A stretch of DNA of 64,000 nt from Comamonadaceae bacterium OH2545_COT-014 (GCA_003859965.1 RQYR01000006.1:1-64000); one strand, 5' to 3'. Positions 48,643 through 58,132 are shown, counted from the first letter of the stretch. Made by a program: numbers and translations. Notes: generated by a model not told the origin, from the letters alone.

Positions 48643-49716
48643 ATGCAACTGGCCGCCGCGCAACTGCCCGCCCATCTGCAAAAAGGGCTGCGCCCGCTCT
48701 ACGTTCTGCATGGCGACGAGCCGCTGCTGATGCAGGAAGCCGCGGACGCCATTCGCGCCGCCGCGCGCGCCGCAGGCCATGCCGAGCGCACCGTTCACAC
48801 CGTGCAGGGCGCGCATTTCGACTGGAGCAGCGTGCTGGCCGGCGCCAGCAGCCTGAGCCTGTTTGCCGACAAGCAGATCACCGAAATCCGCATCCCGTCC
48901 GGCAAGCCCGGCAAGGAAGGCAGCGCCGCCCTGCAAGAGCTGGCCGCCGCCAGCGCGGCCAACGACAGCACGCTCACCCTGGTGCTGCTGCCCCGCCTGG
49001 ACAAAGCCACCAAAAGCGGCGCCTGGTTCAGCGCGCTGCAAGGCGCGGGCGTGAGCGTGCAGATTGACCCGGTAGAGCGCGCCCAGCTGCCCGCCTGGAT
49101 TGCCGAACGCCTGGCGCGCCAGGGCCAGCGCGTGAGCGCGGGCGAGGAGGGGCAGCACGCGCTGCGCTTTTTCGCCGACCGGGTAGAGGGCAACCTGCTG
49201 GCCGCGCACCAGGAAATTGCCAAGCTCGGCCTGCTGTACCCGGCGGGCGAGCTGGGCCGCTCGCAGATCGAGGCTGCCGTGCTCAACGTGGCGCGCTATG
49301 ACGTGTTCAAGCTCTCCGAAGCCATGCTTGGCGGCCAGCGCGCCCGCGTGCAGCGCATGCTGGACGGCCTGCAAGCCGAGGGCGAAGCCGCCGTGCTGGT
49401 GCACTACGCCATTGCCGAGGACATTCGCGTGCTCAAGCGCCTGAAAGACGCCGTGGGCGCGGGCCGCCCGCTGCCCATGGCGCTGCGCGAACAGCGCATC
49501 TGGGGCCCCCGCGAGCGCCTGGCCGAGCGCGCCCTGCCCGGCCTGGGCACGGGCCAGCTTGCCAGTTTGCTGCAAGCCGCGCATCTGGTGGACGGCATTG
49601 TCAAGGGGCTGAAAGCGCCCGGCTGGCCCGCCGACCCCTGGGCCGCCCTGCACCGGCTGGCGCAGGGGCTGGCAGCCGCCTGCGCCGCCGCTGCGGGGCG
49701 CGGGGCGCGGCACTGA
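48643..49716 (+). CDS. holA: DNA polymerase III subunit delta
   Basis: A 357-residue clamp-loader subunit. The N terminus LRPLYVLHGDEPLLMQEAADAIR is the HolA start, with later LSLFADKQITEIRIPSGKPG and a helical C-terminal lid. It opens the beta clamp within the gamma complex. The 210 bp after it show no recognised element. Confidence 0.93.
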   Translation: MQLAAAQLPAHLQKGLRPLYVLHGDEPLLMQEAADAIRAAARAAGHAERTVHTVQGAHFDWSSVLAGASSLSLFADKQITEIRIPSGKPGKEGSAALQELAAASAANDSTLTLVLLPRLDKATKSGAWFSALQGAGVSVQIDPVERAQLPAWIAERLARQGQRVSAGEEGQHALRFFADRVEGNLLAAHQEIAKLGLLYPAGELGRSQIEAAVLNVARYDVFKLSEAMLGGQRARVQRMLDGLQAEGEAAVLVHYAIAEDIRVLKRLKDAVGAGRPLPMALREQRIWGPRERLAERALPGLGTGQLASLLQAAHLVDGIVKGLKAPGWPADPWAALHRLAQGLAAACAAAAGRGARH

Positions 49717-49926
49717 ACTGGGGCACGGAAAAAAGGCCATGCCGCTTGCGAGCCTGGGTGAGCCCGGCCACAGCCTATTGGCAAGAAGGCCAGAGGCCAC
49801 GAAAAAGCCGCTGTGCGCCCGAGGCAGGGCGGTGGCAGCGGCCTGGATGGCTGGGGGTAGAGGGCTGGCAGCAGAGGTGGCGGAATCGGGTTGCTTTGCC
49901 CGCCACCGCCACGCCAGCCAGCGCGC

Positions 49927-50307
49927 TTATTTCTTCTGCGTGAAGTCGGGGCGGGTGAAGGCGCCGCCTTCTTCGGCCTGGCGCTTGAGCTGGTCGGCCG
50001 GCATGGAAGTCACGGTTTCGCGCAGCACGCCGCCGCCCGTGACACTGCCGCTGGCCTGGCCTTCGCCGCGCACGCGCGCTTCGCAATCGGTCTTGTAGAA
50101 GGCGGGCAGGCGGGCGCAGCGTTGCAGCGCGTTGGCCTGGGCCTGCTCGGGCGTGACGGCGGTAAGCTGGCCGCCACGGGCGTTGCGCGCTTCCATGCGC
50201 GCGGCCTTGGGGTCCAGATTGGTCTGCGCCGGGGTGGACTGGGCCAACGCGGGCAGAGCCGCCAAGCCAAACACGGCCGCCGTCACGGCAAGGGCATGTT
50301 TTTTCAT
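49927..50307 (-). CDS. Small exported protein of unknown function
   Basis: A 126-residue protein with a clear signal peptide (KKHALAVTAAVFGLAALPALAQS) and a GGAGAG ribosome site. The mature part holds RCARLPAFYKTDCEARVRGEGQASGSV, with two cysteines that may form a disulfide, then GGGVLRETVTSMP. Similar small exported proteins with a two-cysteine core are common in Comamonadaceae; no function is known. It stands alone between holA and proA. Confidence 0.75.
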   Translation of the reverse strand: MKKHALAVTAAVFGLAALPALAQSTPAQTNLDPKAARMEARNARGGQLTAVTPEQAQANALQRCARLPAFYKTDCEARVRGEGQASGSVTGGGVLRETVTSMPADQLKRQAEEGGAFTRPDFTQKK

Positions 50308-50496
50308 ACGGACGCTCTCCTTTCAGGGTTGATAGCGCAGCCACTGTAAGCGGCGGCGGCGCCCTGGGCGTGTCGGACGAATTCGCGTATCACCGGCCTT
50401 GCCGCCCGCATCAGTCAAGGCGGCGATGGCTGGCAAGCACGGCCGCGCCTGGGTCGGGCGGGTTTTGATGCCCCTCCCCAGGCAAAGCGGCCACGA

Positions 50497-51819
50497 TCAG
50501 GTGCGCACTTCGCCCTGGCCCAGCACGACCCACTTCATCGAGGTCAGCCCCTCAATGCCCACCGGCCCGCGGGCGTGGAACTTGTCGGTGCTGATGCCGA
50601 TTTCGGCGCCCAGCCCGTATTCAAAGCCGTCGGCAAAGCGCGTGCTGGCGTTGACCATGACGCTGGCCGAATCCACCTCGCGCACGAAGCGGTCGGCGTG
50701 CCGCTGGTCGGTGGTGAGGATGGCGTCGGTGTGGTGGCTGCCGTAGTGGTTGATGTGGGCGATGGCCTCGTCCAGCCCCGCCACGACCTTGATGGCGATG
50801 ATGGGCGCCAGGTATTCGGCGCGCCAGTCCTCTTCTTGCGCGGGCGCCAAGTTTGCTCTGTTTTTAATAGCGTCTTGGGCAGAACCAGCCTGCCCTGAAG
50901 GCATTTTTTGCTCAAGAATCGCCAGCGCCTCGGCGTCGCAGCGCATTTGCACGCCCTTGGCCGCGTAAATGGCGCCGATGCGCGGCAAGAAGGCGGGCGC
51001 TGCGCCGCGCGCCACCAGCAGGGTTTCGGTGGCGTTGCAGGGGCTGTATTTCTGGGTCTTGGCGTTGTCGGCCACGGTCACGGCCATGTCCACGTCGCAG
51101 GGGTCGTCCACGTAGGTGTGGCACACGCCGTCCAGGTGCTTGATGACGGGCACGCGCGCCTCGGCGCTGATGCGCTCGATCAGCCCCTTGCCGCCGCGCG
51201 GGATGATCACGTCCACGAAGGCGGGCATGGCGATCAAGTGGCCCACGGCGGCGCGGTCGGTGGTGGGCACGAGTTGCACCGCCTCGGGCGGCAGGCCCGC
51301 CTCGCGCAGCGCCTGCTGCACCAGCGCGGCCAGCGCGCGGTTGGAGTCGATGGCCTCGCTGCCGCCGCGCAGGATGCAGGCGTTGCCGCTCTTGATGCTG
51401 AGCGCCGCCGCCTCGATGGTGACGTTGGGGCGGCTCTCGTAAATCATGCCGAACACGCCGATGGGCACGCGCATTTGCCCCACGCGGATGCCGCTGGGCT
51501 GCTGGCGCATGCCGCTGACGCTGCCGATGATGTCCGGCATGGCGGCCAGCTGCTCGCAGCCCTGGGCGGCGGTTTCCAGCACCTTGGGCGTCAGGCGCAG
51601 GCGGTCCACCATGGGCGCGGGCAGGCCGGCGGCCTCGGCGCGTGCCAGGTCGTGCTGGTTGCTGGCTTGCAGCGCGGCGGTGCCAGCGCGCAGCAGTGCG
51701 GCCAGGCGGCGCAGCGCATCGGCGCGCACGGCGGCGCTGGCGCGGGCCATCACGGCCGCGGCCTGGCGCGCCTGCGCGCCCAGGGCGTTCATGAGTTCGG
51801 CAATGTTCGGAGCATTCAT
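50497..51819 (-). CDS. proA: Gamma-glutamyl phosphate reductase
   Basis: A 440-residue enzyme of proline synthesis. The catalytic cysteine is Cys261 in [17 protein letters not shown]-site and core motifs are intact ([34 protein letters not shown]). Residues about 303-327 ([20 protein letters not shown]) are extra compared with the family I know, and are encoded by a REP-like repeat read in frame. The start is MNAPNIAEL. Its place after holA is conserved in the order. Confidence 0.95.
   Translation of the reverse strand: MNAPNIAELMNALGAQARQAAAVMARASAAVRADALRRLAALLRAGTAALQASNQHDLARAEAAGLPAPMVDRLRLTPKVLETAAQGCEQLAAMPDIIGSVSGMRQQPSGIRVGQMRVPIGVFGMIYESRPNVTIEAAALSIKSGNACILRGGSEAIDSNRALAALVQQALREAGLPPEAVQLVPTTDRAAVGHLIAMPAFVDVIIPRGGKGLIERISAEARVPVIKHLDGVCHTYVDDPCDVDMAVTVADNAKTQKYSPCNATETLLVARGAAPAFLPRIGAIYAAKGVQMRCDAEALAILEQKMPSGQAGSAQDAIKNRANLAPAQEEDWRAEYLAPIIAIKVVAGLDEAIAHINHYGSHHTDAILTTDQRHADRFVREVDSASVMVNASTRFADGFEYGLGAEIGISTDKFHARGPVGIEGLTSMKWVVLGQGEVRT
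50849..50915. repeat. REP-like dispersed repeat inside proA (copy G)
   Basis: On the minus strand, AGCAAAAAATGCCTTCAGGGCA...TCTGCCCAAGACGCTATT matches copy D (AGCAAAAATGGCCGCCAGGGCA...CAGCCCAGACAGCTATA) in order and spacing. It is read through without a stop. Confidence 0.72.
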
Positions 51820-52090
51820 GCCGCGCATTGTCGCAAAGGCCGCCACACGGCGCGCATGTGGCGGCGCTGATCCAGAAAGCGGCAATTCATCACGGCCAAG
51901 GGCGCAATCTCGTGCACATACATTGCGTTACAACAAAGGAATTAATAGGATGCGCCCGACATGGAAAGCGCCTTTCCGGCTTGTTTCATGCCCGGCAAGC
52001 CGGCTGGCGCTTCAGGCGCACGGCTCGCCGACGCGCAGGCAGCGCCCGCCGCTGCTTTCTTTCTGACCAACTTTTGACGGAATTTTTGAC

Positions 52091-52450
52091 ATGGCAAACA
52101 TCAAGCAAACCCTGGACGAACTGATGACCCTGGACGGCGCCATGTGCGCCGCCGTGGTGGACTCTACCAGCGGCATGATGCTGGGCTCCATCGGCTCGGG
52201 CGTGGATCTGGAAGTGGCGGCCGCCGGCAACACCGAAGTGATCCGCTCCAAGATGAAGACCATGCGCTCGCTGGGCCTCAATGACGTGATCGAGGACATC
52301 CTCATCACCCTGGGCAAGCAGTACCACATCCTGCGCCCCTCGGCCCGCAAGGACGGCGTGTTCATCTACTTCGTGCTGGACAAGCAGCGCGCCAACCTGG
52401 CCATGGCCCGCCGCAAGGTGCAAGACGTGGACAAGGAACTGAGCTTCTGA
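52091..52450 (+). CDS. Roadblock/LC7-like domain protein
   Basis: A 119-residue cytoplasmic protein with the roadblock/LC7 pattern: LDELMTLDGAMCAAVVDSTSGMMLGSIG, then AAAGNTEVIRSKMKTM, and VFIYFVLDKQRANLAMARRKV. In bacteria such proteins often pair with small GTPases or act as regulators; no GTPase is adjacent. The 270 bp upstream show only a TTGACGGAATTTTTGAC-type A/T stretch near the start. A strong terminator follows. Confidence 0.78.
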   Translation: MANIKQTLDELMTLDGAMCAAVVDSTSGMMLGSIGSGVDLEVAAAGNTEVIRSKMKTMRSLGLNDVIEDILITLGKQYHILRPSARKDGVFIYFVLDKQRANLAMARRKVQDVDKELSF

Positions 52451-52489
52451 CACCCCGTGCAGGCGCCGCCAGCGCCTTCACCGGAAAAG

Positions 52490-52513
52490 GCCGCGCCCCC
52501 GCGCGGCTTTTTT
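52490..52513 (+). terminator. Rho-independent terminator after the roadblock gene
   Basis: GCCGCGC-CCCC-GCGCGGC followed by T6. The T-run touches the stop codon of the convergent AEC permease gene. Confidence 0.9.
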
Positions 52514-53505
52514 CATGGCCGCAGCAGCGCCGCCGCCGCTGAAAAGCCGAGAAACGCGGCCGCCGTGCTCCACAAAATGATGCGGGCTATGCGCCCGTTA
52601 TCCGCCCCGAAGCGCTCGGCCAGCAGCGACACATTGCTAGCGCTGGGCAAGGCCGCCGCCAGCGTCAGCGTGGTCAGCGCCTCCGGCGCCAACGCCCCGG
52701 CCGCCACGGCGGCGCGGCCCAGCCCCCACACCAGCAACGGGTGCGCCACCAGCTTCAACCCGGCCAGCAGCGGCACGTCGGCCACGGCACCCGCGCGCGC
52801 CGGGTGCAACGGCATGCTCATCTGCACCCGCGCCAGCACCGCGCCAATGGTGAACAGCGCCACGGGCGTGGCCGCATCGGCCAGCAGGCCCACCACCCGG
52901 TCCAGCGGGCCGGGCAGCGCCAACCCGGTCAGCGACGCCAGCGCGCCCAGCAAAATGGCCCAGGGCATGGGGTTGCGCAGCACACCACGCCAGGCCCGCA
53001 TGGCCGCCTGCCACGCCCCCCCGTGGCCACCCGCCGAACCCGCCACGCCATCGCTTCCCGCGCCCCATTGCGACAAAGCCATGCAGGCCGAGGTGGTCAC
53101 TACAAAATCCAGCAGCAGCGTGGCCATCAGCGGCCCCGCCGCTTGCGCGCCCAGCAAGGCCAGCAGTAGGGGCGCGCCCATGAAGCCCGTGTTGGGAAAA
53201 GCCGCCACCAGCGCGCCAAAAGCCGCATCCGGCCAGCCCGCGCCCTGCCGGCGCGCCAGCGCGGCCGCGGCCGCCACGATCAGCGCCGCCGCCCCCAGCC
53301 ACACCAGCGCCACCACGGGGCTGAACAAATCCGCCACCGGCGTGCCGCGCCCAAAGCGCCACAGCATGCACGGCAGCGCGAAATACAGCACAAAGCTGTT
53401 CAGCCCCGGCACCGCCTCCAGCGGCAACAGGCGCGAACGCGCCGCCACGTAGCCACACAGCACGAGGGCAAAAAAAGGAAAGGTGACGGCAAAGATGGCG
53501 GCCAC
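52513..53505 (-). CDS. AEC-family (auxin efflux carrier-like) transporter
   Basis: A protein of about 330 residues with ten hydrophobic helices. The N terminus AAIFAVTFPFFALVLCGYVAAR and the later FGALVAAFPNTGFMGAPLLLALLG are typical of the family, with the ending PSASNVSLLAERFG. Homologues export malonate or other organic acids; the substrate here is unknown. The GTG at 53505 puts the first helix at the usual distance from the start; ATG 53586 is an alternative with an Arg-rich leader. Confidence 0.82.
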   Translation of the reverse strand: MAAIFAVTFPFFALVLCGYVAARSRLLPLEAVPGLNSFVLYFALPCMLWRFGRGTPVADLFSPVVALVWLGAAALIVAAAAALARRQGAGWPDAAFGALVAAFPNTGFMGAPLLLALLGAQAAGPLMATLLLDFVVTTSACMALSQWGAGSDGVAGSAGGHGGAWQAAMRAWRGVLRNPMPWAILLGALASLTGLALPGPLDRVVGLLADAATPVALFTIGAVLARVQMSMPLHPARAGAVADVPLLAGLKLVAHPLLVWGLGRAAVAAGALAPEALTTLTLAAALPSASNVSLLAERFGADNGRIARIILWSTAAAFLGFSAAAALLRP

Positions 53506-53877
53506 GGCAGACAGGCAGGAAAAAAACCGAAGCCCCCAGCGGGCCCCGGCAGTGGCCCGATGATGCCACCGGGCGCCCAAAGTCATCGGCAAGCCCCGTT
53601 GGCATGCTGCACGGGTGTCACGCCAGAGCCCAGGTCGAAACGTGTTGCCGTGGCCTGCAGCATTAACGGTCAACTCCGTCCACGCTTCAGGGCCCGCTGT
53701 TCTTCAGGGGCTGCAACATCGCGTAAAAAGCCTGCCCAACACTTTGGCTCGCACTGGCATGGCTACGAGATAGATGGCAAGGCACCCAACGCCCGCACTG
53801 ATGCAGACTGCCAAGAGACTCTCGACGGCATCTATAAGATGCCGCGCATCCAACTGCCTCTACCCGCTGGTATTGCC
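53506..53877. other. Intergenic stretch with no recognised gene
   Basis: About 370 bp between the divergent AEC and NlpC/P60 genes. It is less GC-rich than its flanks. An open frame runs through it into the NlpC gene, but its codon use and Cys/Arg content look non-coding. I see no clear promoter, repeat or RNA gene. Confidence 0.5.
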
Positions 53878-54453
53878 ATGACGAACGATCGCTTGCCGTT
53901 ACCTAACCTGCCCGTCCACCCGCATCGCCGCCATTGGTTGGCCGGCGCTGGCCTGTGGGCTGCGCTGTGGCTGGCGGGTTGCAGCACGCCGCGCCGCGAA
54001 CGTGCTGCCCCTGGTTCTGCCGCCCGGCCTGCCGCTGCGCCGCTGGCGCTGGATCCGGCCGGGCGGGAGGGCGCCGTGGCGCAGGCGCTGCTGCTGGTGA
54101 ACACGCCTTACACCTATGGCGGCAATACACCGGCTGGCGGCTTTGATTGCAGCGGGCTGGTGCAGTACGTGATGACGCACGGTGCGCAAGGGCTGGCTGG
54201 CGCCCGCGGCCTGCCGCGCAGCACGGCGCAATGGGCGGCGGCCAGCACGCCGGTGGCGGCCGGGGCGCTGCAACGCGGTGATTTGGTGTTTTTCAACACC
54301 AGTGGCGCGCCGTGGTCACACATGGGGCTGTACCTGGGCGACGGGCAGTTCGTGCATGCGCCGTCCAGCGGGGGCGTGGTGCGCATCAACCGCCTGTCTG
54401 ACCGCTATTTCGCGCGCCGCTTCATGGGCGCACGCAGCGTTTTCGCCCGGTGA
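53878..54453 (+). CDS. NlpC/P60-family cell-wall hydrolase lipoprotein
   Basis: A 191-residue lipoprotein with lipobox LAGC at Cys35. The NlpC/P60 domain has catalytic Cys91 (GGFDCSGLVQYV), His148 (WSHMGLYLG) and a third polar residue at His160 (FVHAPSSGG). It probably cleaves D-glutamyl-meso-DAP bonds in peptidoglycan. ATG 53878 is tentative, as no strong ribosome site is visible; ATG 53839 is in frame. A solitary palindromic-repeat end follows 14 bp after the stop. Confidence 0.88.
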   Translation: MTNDRLPLPNLPVHPHRRHWLAGAGLWAALWLAGCSTPRRERAAPGSAARPAAAPLALDPAGREGAVAQALLLVNTPYTYGGNTPAGGFDCSGLVQYVMTHGAQGLAGARGLPRSTAQWAAASTPVAAGALQRGDLVFFNTSGAPWSHMGLYLGDGQFVHAPSSGGVVRINRLSDRYFARRFMGARSVFAR

Positions 54454-54467
54454 GCCGTCAAGACATC

Positions 54468-54485
54468 TTAGAACCTGTTCAAAGT
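54468..54485. repeat. Solitary end of the MITE-like repeat
   Basis: TTAGAACCTGTTCAAAGT is the left terminus of the element, without its body. It lies just after the NlpC/P60 stop. Confidence 0.65.
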
Positions 54486-54510
54486 GGCATCAGGCCCAAG
54501 GGTCGGAACT

Positions 54511-54534
54511 TGTTTGCTATTAAAAATATAGTTT
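54511..54534. repeat. REP-like dispersed repeat, partial copy E
   Basis: TTTGCTATTAAAAATATAGTTT matches the A/T-rich end of copy C but lacks the hairpin half. Its edge supplies the TAA stop of miaB. Confidence 0.6.
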
Positions 54535-55876
54535 AAGCCTCTACAGCAGCCGTGACCACGGCCCGCAATGAGTGCGGCAAGGCTTCGGTGATGGTCACGT
54601 CGATCATCTGCCCAACCAGGCGCTGGCTGTGGGGACCGCCGTCGAAGTTGACGATGCGGTTGCACTCGGTGCGCCCCATCAGCTCGGCAGGGTTCTTGCG
54701 CGACGGGCCTTCCACCAGAATGCGCTGCACCGTGCCCACGCGGCTGGCGCTGATGGCGCGCACGTTTTGCTCCACCACGGCTTGCAGATGCTGCAAGCGT
54801 TTGAGCTTCACTTCATGCGGCGTGTCGTCTTGCAGGTTGGCCGCGGGCGTGCCGGGGCGCGGGCTGAAGATGAAGCTGAACGAGGCGTCATAGCCCACGT
54901 CGTCGATCAGCTTCATCATCTTGGCGAAATCTTCTTCCGTCTCGCCCGGAAAGCCGACGATGAAGTCACTGCTCATGCTGATGCCGGGACGCACGGCACG
55001 CAGCTTGCGAATGATGCTCTTGTATTCCATGGCGGTATAGCCGCGCTTCATGGCCATGAGGATGCGATCCGACCCGTGCTGCACCGGCAGGTGCAAGTGG
55101 CTCACCAACTGCGGCACCTTGCCGTACACATCAATCAGGCGCTGGGTAAATTCATTGGGGTGGCTGGTGGTGTAGCGGATGCGCTCGATGCCCGGAATTT
55201 CGGCCACGTATTCGATCAGCAAGGCAAAGTCGGCTATCTCGCTGGTGCCGCCCATCGGGCCGCGATAGGCGTTGACGTTCTGCCCCAGAAGGGTGATTTC
55301 TTTCACCCCTTGCTCGGCCAGGCCGGCCACTTCGGTCAGCACGTCCTCAAACGGGCGGCTGAATTCTTCGCCGCGTGTGTAGGGCACCACGCAATAGCTG
55401 CAGTATTTGGAGCAGCCTTCCATGATGGACACGAAGGCGCTGGCGCCCTCGACCCGCGCAGGCGGCAGATGGTCAAACTTTTCGATTTCAGGAAAGCGGA
55501 TGTCCACCTGCGGGCGCTGCTCCTGCGCACGCGCGGCCAGCAGCTCGGGCAGGCGGTGCAGGGTTTGCGGGCCAAACACCACATCGACAAAGGGCGCGCG
55601 CTTGATGATCTCTTCGCCTTCCTGGCTGGCCACGCAACCGCCCACGCCAATCAGCACGCCTTTTTCTTTCAGGTGCTTGATGCGGCCCAGGTCGGAAAAA
55701 ACTTTTTCCTGCGCCTTTTCACGCACCGAACAGGTGTTGAACAAGATCAGGTCGGCCTGCTCGGGGTCGTCAGTCGGCTCATAGCCTTGCGCCGCGCCCA
55801 GCACGTCTGCCATCTTGTCCGAGTCGTACTCGTTCATCTGGCAGCCAAAGGTTTTGATGAAAACTTTGCGGGACAT
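54533..55876 (-). CDS. miaB: tRNA-2-methylthio-N6-dimethylallyladenosine synthase
   Basis: A 447-residue radical-SAM methylthiotransferase acting on i6A37 of tRNAs. Cys12, Cys49 and Cys81 bind the auxiliary 4Fe-4S cluster; Cys156, Cys160 and Cys163 (CSKYCSYC) form the radical-SAM site. A C-terminal TRAM domain ends the protein ([27 protein letters not shown]). The stop codon is formed at the edge of a REP-like fragment. The 183 bp upstream hold a GCTACCCGCTAGCGGTAGC-type hairpin only. Confidence 0.97.
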   Translation of the reverse strand: MSRKVFIKTFGCQMNEYDSDKMADVLGAAQGYEPTDDPEQADLILFNTCSVREKAQEKVFSDLGRIKHLKEKGVLIGVGGCVASQEGEEIIKRAPFVDVVFGPQTLHRLPELLAARAQEQRPQVDIRFPEIEKFDHLPPARVEGASAFVSIMEGCSKYCSYCVVPYTRGEEFSRPFEDVLTEVAGLAEQGVKEITLLGQNVNAYRGPMGGTSEIADFALLIEYVAEIPGIERIRYTTSHPNEFTQRLIDVYGKVPQLVSHLHLPVQHGSDRILMAMKRGYTAMEYKSIIRKLRAVRPGISMSSDFIVGFPGETEEDFAKMMKLIDDVGYDASFSFIFSPRPGTPAANLQDDTPHEVKLKRLQHLQAVVEQNVRAISASRVGTVQRILVEGPSRKNPAELMGRTECNRIVNFDGGPHSQRLVGQMIDVTITEALPHSLRAVVTAAVEA

Positions 55877-56059
55877 GGCGTGAAATCAATGGGCTAGAGC
55901 AGAAAAGGGAAAGCGCTACCGCTAGCGGGTAGCCGCAGAAATGCAGCAAAAAAGAAAGGCGGCTTTGACACGCACAAGAAGCAGCGAACACCGCACATCG
56001 CTTTTGCGCAGAGCGCTTGGCGAGCGCATGGCACCCGCGCACGCCGCAACAGTGAAGGC

Positions 56060-56464
56060 TTAACCGCCTTGGTAAATGTCGTTTGGACGCATGCCAGGCG
56101 CGGGGCTGCCATCCGGCAAGGTGCGCCGCTCTTCAGGCGTGAGGATCCAAATCTCGCGCACCACGCCCGCCGGGTCGCGCAGATAGTTAACGACAAAAGT
56201 CTTGCCGATCAAAGTGCCGGTCAGCGCCACCATGTTGTGCTCATTGCGCACACGTACACCCGGCGCCAAACGTTCGGTGCGGCCGTTGAGCGCCACTTCG
56301 GGCGGCGCCGTGAACGTGATCACGCCCCGTTCCACTTGCATCGGAAAGATGCGCCCGGCCTGCGCCTGCGCGGGAGTGGAGGCCAGGGCAGCGGCTCCCA
56401 CCCACACCGCGCCCAGCACGGCAGAGAGCGAAGCTGAAAAAAAGGCTTTCGTGCAGCGGTTCAT
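56060..56464 (-). CDS. Exported protein of unknown function
   Basis: A 134-residue protein with a signal peptide (AVLGAVWVGAAALASTPAQAQ). The mature part, AGRIFPMQVERGVITFTAPPEVALNGRTERLAPGVRVRNEHN, then IWILTPEERRTLPDG, reads as a small beta-rich periplasmic domain. It is recognisable as a conserved hypothetical of the family group, with no known role. It lies between miaB and tRNA-Met on the same strand. Confidence 0.75.
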   Translation of the reverse strand: MNRCTKAFFSASLSAVLGAVWVGAAALASTPAQAQAGRIFPMQVERGVITFTAPPEVALNGRTERLAPGVRVRNEHNMVALTGTLIGKTFVVNYLRDPAGVVREIWILTPEERRTLPDGSPAPGMRPNDIYQGG

Positions 56465-56567
56465 GGTATCTGTCCAGAGGCTGAGCGAGCGGCCCTTGGG
56501 GGCCTGATGCGGTTAGATGGGAAGCGGGGCGATTTTTGCCCGTTCGATTAGCGCAAGAAATGGCAGC

Positions 56568-56600
56568 AAAAAAGGCACAGGGCAAAAGCCCGGTGCCTTT
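56568..56600 (-). terminator. Rho-independent terminator downstream of tRNA-Met
   Basis: On the minus strand GGCACCGGGC-TTTT-GCCCTGTGCC is followed by T6. It lies 56 bp past the tRNA 3' end. Confidence 0.88.
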
Positions 56601-56655
56601 GAACTGCCGCCGGATTCGGCGTATGCAAGCAGAGCAACAATGCTTACACAAAAAC

Positions 56656-56732
56656 TGGTGGCGCTTCACGGACTCGAACCGCGGACCTGTGGATTATGAT
56701 TCCATCGCTCTAACCGACTGAGCTAAAGCGCC
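56656..56732 (-). tRNA. tRNA-Met (CAT), elongator type
   Basis: The minus strand folds as a cloverleaf: acceptor GGCGCTT/AAGCGCC, D arm GCTC...GAGC, anticodon loop ATCATAA with CAT at positions 34-36, and T arm CGCGG-TTCGAGT-CCGTG. The discriminator A and the 3' CCA are encoded. The first acceptor pair is a G-C match, so it is not an initiator tRNA. The DUF1521 gene pair starts on its 5' side. Confidence 0.95.
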
Positions 56733-56788
56733 AAAGGCTGAAATTCTATCGCGTTTTTGGCGTGGCGGCAAGCCGGCTGACCGGGCGC

Positions 56789-56822
56789 TAGTAACGTTAC
56801 CGATGGTAATGATGGCAACTTG
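56789..56822 (+). promoter_or_regulatory. Motif shared upstream of both DUF1521 genes (copy 1)
   Basis: TAGTAACGTTACCGATGGTA... (34 bp) aligns without gaps to 58207-58240 at about three quarters of positions, whereas the surrounding leaders do not align. It ends 79 bp before the start codon. It could be a promoter or operator. Confidence 0.5.
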
Positions 56823-56900
56823 TCTTGCCCAGAACCTTGGGGTTTACTTCGTGTCACGCGGCATGTGCCGTTTGTCACCAACCTCAGGGAGAAATCAATC

Positions 56901-58016
56901 ATGTTCCATTCGACTGCATTTGCCCATGTGGGAGCCGCTGCCGGTGTGCACGCCGGCGGCGGGGCGGCAGCGGCCGGCGCGGCCCACGGTTTGGCCGGCC
57001 TGCTGAGCGGGCGCGCCGAAGTCCATGTCGGCGTCTTTCACACCCATGTTTTCAGCGTGGGCTGCTGCAAGCCCTGCGGCACTTTCACACCCGCCAAGCC
57101 CGACGCCAAATGGACGGTGAACAACTCCGGCGACGGCAAAGCCACCGTGGATCTGGGCAAGTACGAACTGCAGCTGGACGAACGCAGCTCGCAGATCAAG
57201 ATCGTCAACAAGGCCAATGGCGAGGTCACGCACATTCACGGCGACCCTCACATCGACTGGAACAAGGACGGCAAAACCGATGCCGACTTCTGGACCAAGA
57301 CCACCTTCCAGCTCGAAGATGGCACCAAGATCACCATCGACACCGTACCTTGGAAGGGCAACAGCAACATGACGCTGGCCGACACCGTCACGGTCACGCG
57401 GGGCGACAACGCCTTGCAGATCAAGGGGCTGAGCCAGAACGAGCTGGGGGACATGACCGTCGAATACGCCGACCGCGGTGGCCAAGCGCTGGACTGGGCT
57501 GTAACCGACGGCTTTGTCGTCCATGAAAACACCAAGGGCGAGGGCTGGATCAACCCCGCCACCGGCAAGCTGGCCACGCAGGAAGACTTCAACATCACCA
57601 AGCCGGATGCGGTCAAACCCTACGAGTTCACACAGGAGCTGGGGCAAGCGTTTGGGCTATTCCTGGCTACGGGCTTTCTGGGCGGGCTCGGCTTGGGCGG
57701 CGCGCTCGATCTGGGTTGGCGCACAGGTGACAGCAGCACGGATGTGCCACGCACGAAGCCGTTGCAAATCCAGCCGACCCGCGTCGAGGCGGATAACCAC
57801 ACCGTCACCATTCACCACCGCAGTGGCAGCACCGACACCAAGAGCGGCGGTTCCTTGGCTTGGCGCACCAACAACCCTGGCCTGCTGCCTTACAACGCCA
57901 TGACGCGTGCGCTGGGCGCGGTGGGCGAAGTGGATGGCGTGGCCGTTTTCGCCAGCGAAGCCAAGGGCCAGGCAGCCCTCACACGCGCATTGCTGGGTCT
58001 GCTGACGAAGCATTGA
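56901..58016 (+). CDS. DUF1521 (metal-ion-inducible autocleavage) domain protein
   Basis: A 371-residue protein with an AGGGAGA ribosome site. Residues about 65-235 are a DUF1521 domain. The family, known from Bradyrhizobium NopE1, cleaves itself in calcium at GD/PHxD. Here GDPHID puts the cut at Asp115-Pro116, and an EF-hand-like loop DWNKDGKTDADF (119-130) overlaps it. The N terminus has no classical signal; RAEVHVGVFHTH is shared with the next gene. The last 55 residues (SLAWRTNNPGLLP, then GVAVFASEAKGQAALTRALL) resemble the RNNNPGN-type domain of phage-associated proteins, possibly truncated. GC is lower than the flanks. Confidence 0.85.
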   Translation: MFHSTAFAHVGAAAGVHAGGGAAAAGAAHGLAGLLSGRAEVHVGVFHTHVFSVGCCKPCGTFTPAKPDAKWTVNNSGDGKATVDLGKYELQLDERSSQIKIVNKANGEVTHIHGDPHIDWNKDGKTDADFWTKTTFQLEDGTKITIDTVPWKGNSNMTLADTVTVTRGDNALQIKGLSQNELGDMTVEYADRGGQALDWAVTDGFVVHENTKGEGWINPATGKLATQEDFNITKPDAVKPYEFTQELGQAFGLFLATGFLGGLGLGGALDLGWRTGDSSTDVPRTKPLQIQPTRVEADNHTVTIHHRSGSTDTKSGGSLAWRTNNPGLLPYNAMTRALGAVGEVDGVAVFASEAKGQAALTRALLGLLTKH

Positions 58017-58132
58017 TGTGGCTTATCTGGGGGCTTTGGCCCGCCGCGCCTAAAACTACAACTGGCGCGTGCAGAGCCGTCCTCTTTTCTTCAAGGCAAA
58101 TATTCTCCAGGCAATCAAGGTGCCAGAGATTA

